Assembly: GCA_002362625.1 (NCBI GenBank)
Contig: DEUP01000044.1
Location: 1-16,125, forward strand
DNA length: 16,125 nt
Direction: 5' to 3'
DNA from: Clostridiales bacterium UBA3259
Lineage (GTDB): Bacteria > Bacillota_A > Clostridia > Oscillospirales > Oscillospiraceae
Under the pieces are notes generated by a model that searched no databases, was not told the origin of the DNA, and saw only the letters and a program-made list of their open reading frames with translations. Positions 14,365-16,125 of this stretch are shown here, piece by piece (positions within the stretch are counted from its first letter, which is position 1; each line of letters opens with the position of its first letter). Made by a program: the position numbers and the translations under genes.

Positions 14365-14393
14365 ATTTTACACCCGGAATTCCATCCTGTCAA
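14365..14393 (-). promoter_or_regulatory. Strong sigma-A promoter of the DUF6070-like gene
   Basis: On the minus strand the -35 box is a perfect TTGACA (14388-14393), the spacer is 17 bases and the -10 box is TAAAAT (14365-14370). It predicts a leader of about 124 bases before the GTG start codon at 14234. Confidence 0.78.
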
Positions 14394-14589
14394 CCCCTCT
14401 GCCGGCAATTTCCTTTCCTCACCTGCAAAAGCCGCGTTTTCACATACGCAAGTGATATATACCTCCATGAACCTTCGGAATTGTTCCCATGGAAAGGAAA
14501 ATTGTCTGTACTTTCAAGGCTCCCCCGGATAATTCCCCATTTGCTGCAAACAATACCAGTGAGAAATAACCACAAGGAGAGGAAGAAAT

Positions 14590-14766
14590 ATGAAAGCAAC
14601 AGGAATCGTTCGCCGGGTGGATGATCTTGGCAGAATTGTAATACCAAAGGAGATCCGCCGCACCCTGAGAATCCGGGAGGGCGACCCCTTGTTAACATCA
14701 TTGACGGTAAGGCAGCGGTTTGCCTGCGCGGTTGGAAATCTGGAAGGCAGAACTATTTGTCGATAA
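14590..14766 (+). pseudogene. AbrB/SpoVT-type DNA-binding domain, apparently frameshifted
   Basis: The frame encodes 58 residues. The first 34 are an excellent match to the N-terminal swapped-hairpin DNA-binding domain of AbrB/SpoVT regulators (MKATGIVRRVDDLGRIVIPK, then EIRRTLRIREGDPL). After GDPL the frame loses all similarity. Reading continues sensibly in the -1 frame from 14691, giving VNIIDGKAAVCLRGW, which aligns without gaps to the last strand of the domain (typical form EIFTDREGEVILKKY). One missing base near 14690 would explain this. AAGGAGA lies 9 bases before the ATG, so the short product could still be made. It is divergent from the DUF6070-like gene. Alternatives are a sequencing error or a genuine truncated protein; I see no clear promoter. 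Confidence 0.6.
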
Positions 14767-14813
14767 TAATACGAATTTCTTTTGAAATATTGGAAAACTT
14801 CAAACATTTTAAG

Positions 14814-14841
14814 AAGGGTGCCGCGAAACGCGACACCCTTT
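14814..14841 (+). terminator. Possible terminator after the AbrB-like remnant
   Basis: A 12-bp stem with one C-A mismatch (14814-14825 with 14829-14840) has an AAA loop and is followed by only a short T stretch, so termination strength is doubtful. On the minus strand the hairpin is followed by CTTAAAATG, also weak. Confidence 0.5.
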
Positions 14842-14962
14842 CAATCTGCGATGATAGCTGGGCTGCCTGATTTCTGCCTGCCATCAGAATTCGCGCTTGG
14901 TGCGGAGACTGGCGAGGGAGCGATTTACCGGCACATTCTGCCTTTTCTTTTCCCGTTTTTCA

Positions 14963-14971
14963 TGCTATACT
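14963..14971 (+). promoter_or_regulatory. Extended -10 promoter of the SWIM zinc-finger gene
   Basis: TGCTATACT is an extended -10 element (TGn plus TATACT at 14966-14971). The -35 region is poor (TTTTCT around 14943), as is common for extended -10 promoters. Transcription would begin near 14978, leaving a leader of about 24 bases. Confidence 0.55.
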
Positions 14972-14987
14972 GTTGGAAAACACAGAC

Positions 14988-14995
14988 AAGGTGGG
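14988..14995 (+). promoter_or_regulatory. Ribosome binding site that decides the TTG start at 15002
   Basis: AAGGTGGG lies 6 bases before TTG at 15002-15004. The first in-frame ATG is 20 codons further on, inside the conserved N-terminal region (DYARGMEYF), and has no comparable site. Confidence 0.65.
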
Positions 14996-15001
14996 ATTCC
15001 T

Positions 15002-16125
15002 TTGAAACTGGATCAGACACAGGTAAAATCGCTGTTTTCCAATGCGGACTATGCCCGGGGCATGGAGTACTTCCGGCAGGGGCGTGTGCTGGATATGACG
15101 GCTGGAGAGGGTGAGAATCCGGTTGTGAAGTGCCTCGTCCGGGGCAGCGAGACCTATTCCGTCCGTTTTCAGCAGATGGAATACGGCTATATGCGCATCG
15201 GCTGCAGCTGTCCCCGGTTTGAGGAGATGGGCAGATGCAAGCATGTTGCCGCCGCCATGATTGCCTATGTGGAAGAACCGCCCCGGCCTTCCGCGGCGCG
15301 CAGTGACCGCTACGCCCAGGCCCTGCTGCAGCGCTACCTGCAAAAAAGCCGGGAGCAGCAGCCTGCCCTTCCGGATATCCCTGCCCGTCTGGCGCCCCAG
15401 CTTCACACCGTCTACCGCGGCTACCCCGCGTTCACCTTCCGGGTGGGACGGGAGAAGCTTTATGTGGTGAAAAACCTCCGGGACTTTCTGAACAATGTAA
15501 ATCAGCGCCGGACGGAAAGCTACGGCAAAAATCTTACGTTGGATCACAGCATGGAGCAGTTCGATGATCGCTCTCAGGCCATGATTGAGCTGCTGATGAA
15601 TGAGTATAGTCAGTTCCGTTCCATGAGCGGCTCCCTCTATTCCCGGTATGAATCCGGCGATGAGAAAAACCGGATCACCCTTACCGGCGACTCCTTTGAC
15701 CGGTGGTTTGACCTGCTGGAGGGGGAACCGCTGGAAACCGAAAGGGGAAACAATCTCAGACTCCTTCGGGAGGATCCCCAGGTCGGCATCCGGGTAGAAA
15801 AGCAGGGGAACAGCGTTCTTCTGGAAATCAAAACGCCCTGTCCTTACCGTTTCTTCGGCAGCCGAAAGAGCCTGTACGCCCTGAGCGAAAATACCCTCCA
15901 ACGGTGCAGCCCGGCCTTTCGGGAGAAGGTGTACCCTCTGCTGGAACAGGGGCAGGAGTCCATGTGCCTTGCCCTGAAAGATCTGCCCACCTTCTGCGGC
16001 TGTGTGCTGCCGGAGATCGGAGAACTGGTGGAAATCGAAGACCGGGAGGGCCTTTTACAGGAATACCTGCCGGAGGAATGCGCAACCGGCTTCTATTTTG
16101 ACATGGAGGAAGAAACGCTGGGCCT
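15002..16125 (+). CDS. SWIM zinc-finger protein, probable N-terminal part of a SNF2-family helicase (runs off the window)
   Basis: The frame is open from TTG at 15002 to the last base, giving 374 complete codons without a stop. The N-terminus (SNADYARGMEYFRQGRV) is followed by a SWIM zinc finger, GCSCPRFEEMGRCKHV, with Cys68, Cys70, Cys79 and His81 in the CxC-x8-CxH arrangement. The next 250 or more residues resemble the SNF2-helicase-associated region that follows SWIM in large bacterial DEAD/DEAH-box SNF2 ATPases of roughly 1000 residues. The helicase motor itself would lie beyond the window, so its presence is inferred. Such proteins act on DNA or DNA-protein complexes, but their cellular role is poorly known. 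The start is chosen by AAGGTGGG upstream and by family similarity. Confidence 0.82.
   Translation, partial: MKLDQTQVKSLFSNADYARGMEYFRQGRVLDMTAGEGENPVVKCLVRGSETYSVRFQQMEYGYMRIGCSCPRFEEMGRCKHVAAAMIAYVEEPPRPSAARSDRYAQALLQRYLQKSREQQPALPDIPARLAPQLHTVYRGYPAFTFRVGREKLYVVKNLRDFLNNVNQRRTESYGKNLTLDHSMEQFDDRSQAMIELLMNEYSQFRSMSGSLYSRYESGDEKNRITLTGDSFDRWFDLLEGEPLETERGNNLRLLREDPQVGIRVEKQGNSVLLEIKTPCPYRFFGSRKSLYALSENTLQRCSPAFREKVYPLLEQGQESMCLALKDLPTFCGCVLPEIGELVEIEDREGLLQEYLPEECATGFYFDMEEETLG

Noticed and set aside
14235..14468. Longer start for the DUF6070-like gene at 14468
   Set aside because: The extra codons cover the promoter and hairpins, and the GTG at 14234 has a very strong ribosome binding site and begins a normal membrane anchor.
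14502..14533. TTGTCT and GATAAT as a promoter for the AbrB-like gene
   Set aside because: The spacer would be 20 bases, too long for a normal sigma-A promoter.
14960..15901. 313-residue minus-strand frame opposite the SWIM zinc-finger gene
   Set aside because: The plus frame has a clear SWIM motif and is open to the window end. The antisense translation has no recognisable domain.

Overview
The window looks like chromosomal DNA from a GC-rich, low-motility Firmicute of the Clostridia, most likely an Oscillospiraceae-type gut anaerobe. This is inferred from several features: an SLH-domain surface protein, an AbrB/SpoVT-type regulator remnant with typical clostridial sequence, RqcH, DUF3737, DUF6440 and probable DUF6070 proteins, strong GGAGG ribosome binding sites, and sigma-A promoters of the Bacillota type. 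No rRNA, tRNA, CRISPR array, transposase or phage gene was seen. Most of the window is ordinary, densely packed chromosome.

Layout, left to right. 1-413 is an AT-rich stretch without a convincing gene, ending in a strong promoter. 414-2052 (+) is a membrane operon: short NfeD, an SPFH/slipin protein and a 65-residue DUF6440 protein, closed by a strong hairpin terminator. 2092-3261 (-) encodes a secreted protein with a bacterial Ig/cadherin-like domain and SLH repeats. 3410-7974 (-) is a five-gene operon read from a good promoter at 8032-8061: DUF3737, a membrane-anchored alpha/beta hydrolase, larE, larB and larC. The last three make the nickel-pincer nucleotide (NPN) cofactor, and the operon is followed by two consecutive terminators. 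8118-10350 (-) is a GNAT acetyltransferase followed by rqcH (ribosome quality control).

Back-to-back promoters at 10383-10447 separate GNAT-rqcH from a rightward group: a PflA-like radical SAM protein, an alkyltransferase-like protein with Trp in place of the active-site Cys, and an MFS transporter. The MFS gene converges with, and overlaps by 28 bp, a leftward gene for a membrane-anchored protein resembling DUF6070. That gene has a perfect-consensus -35 promoter and a structured leader. A short AbrB/SpoVT-like gene that appears frameshifted lies at 14590-14766 (+). The window ends inside a SWIM zinc-finger protein, probably the N-terminal part of a SNF2-type helicase.

The points most worth a second look are these: the lar operon, which carries a three-cysteine LarE, has no larA in view and has two unexplained partner genes; the PWWR alkyltransferase-like protein; the hairpin at the 5' end of the DUF6070-like transcript; the frameshifted AbrB gene; and the exact 11-residue repeats in the SPFH protein. 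I did not find a clearly undescribed multi-gene system.
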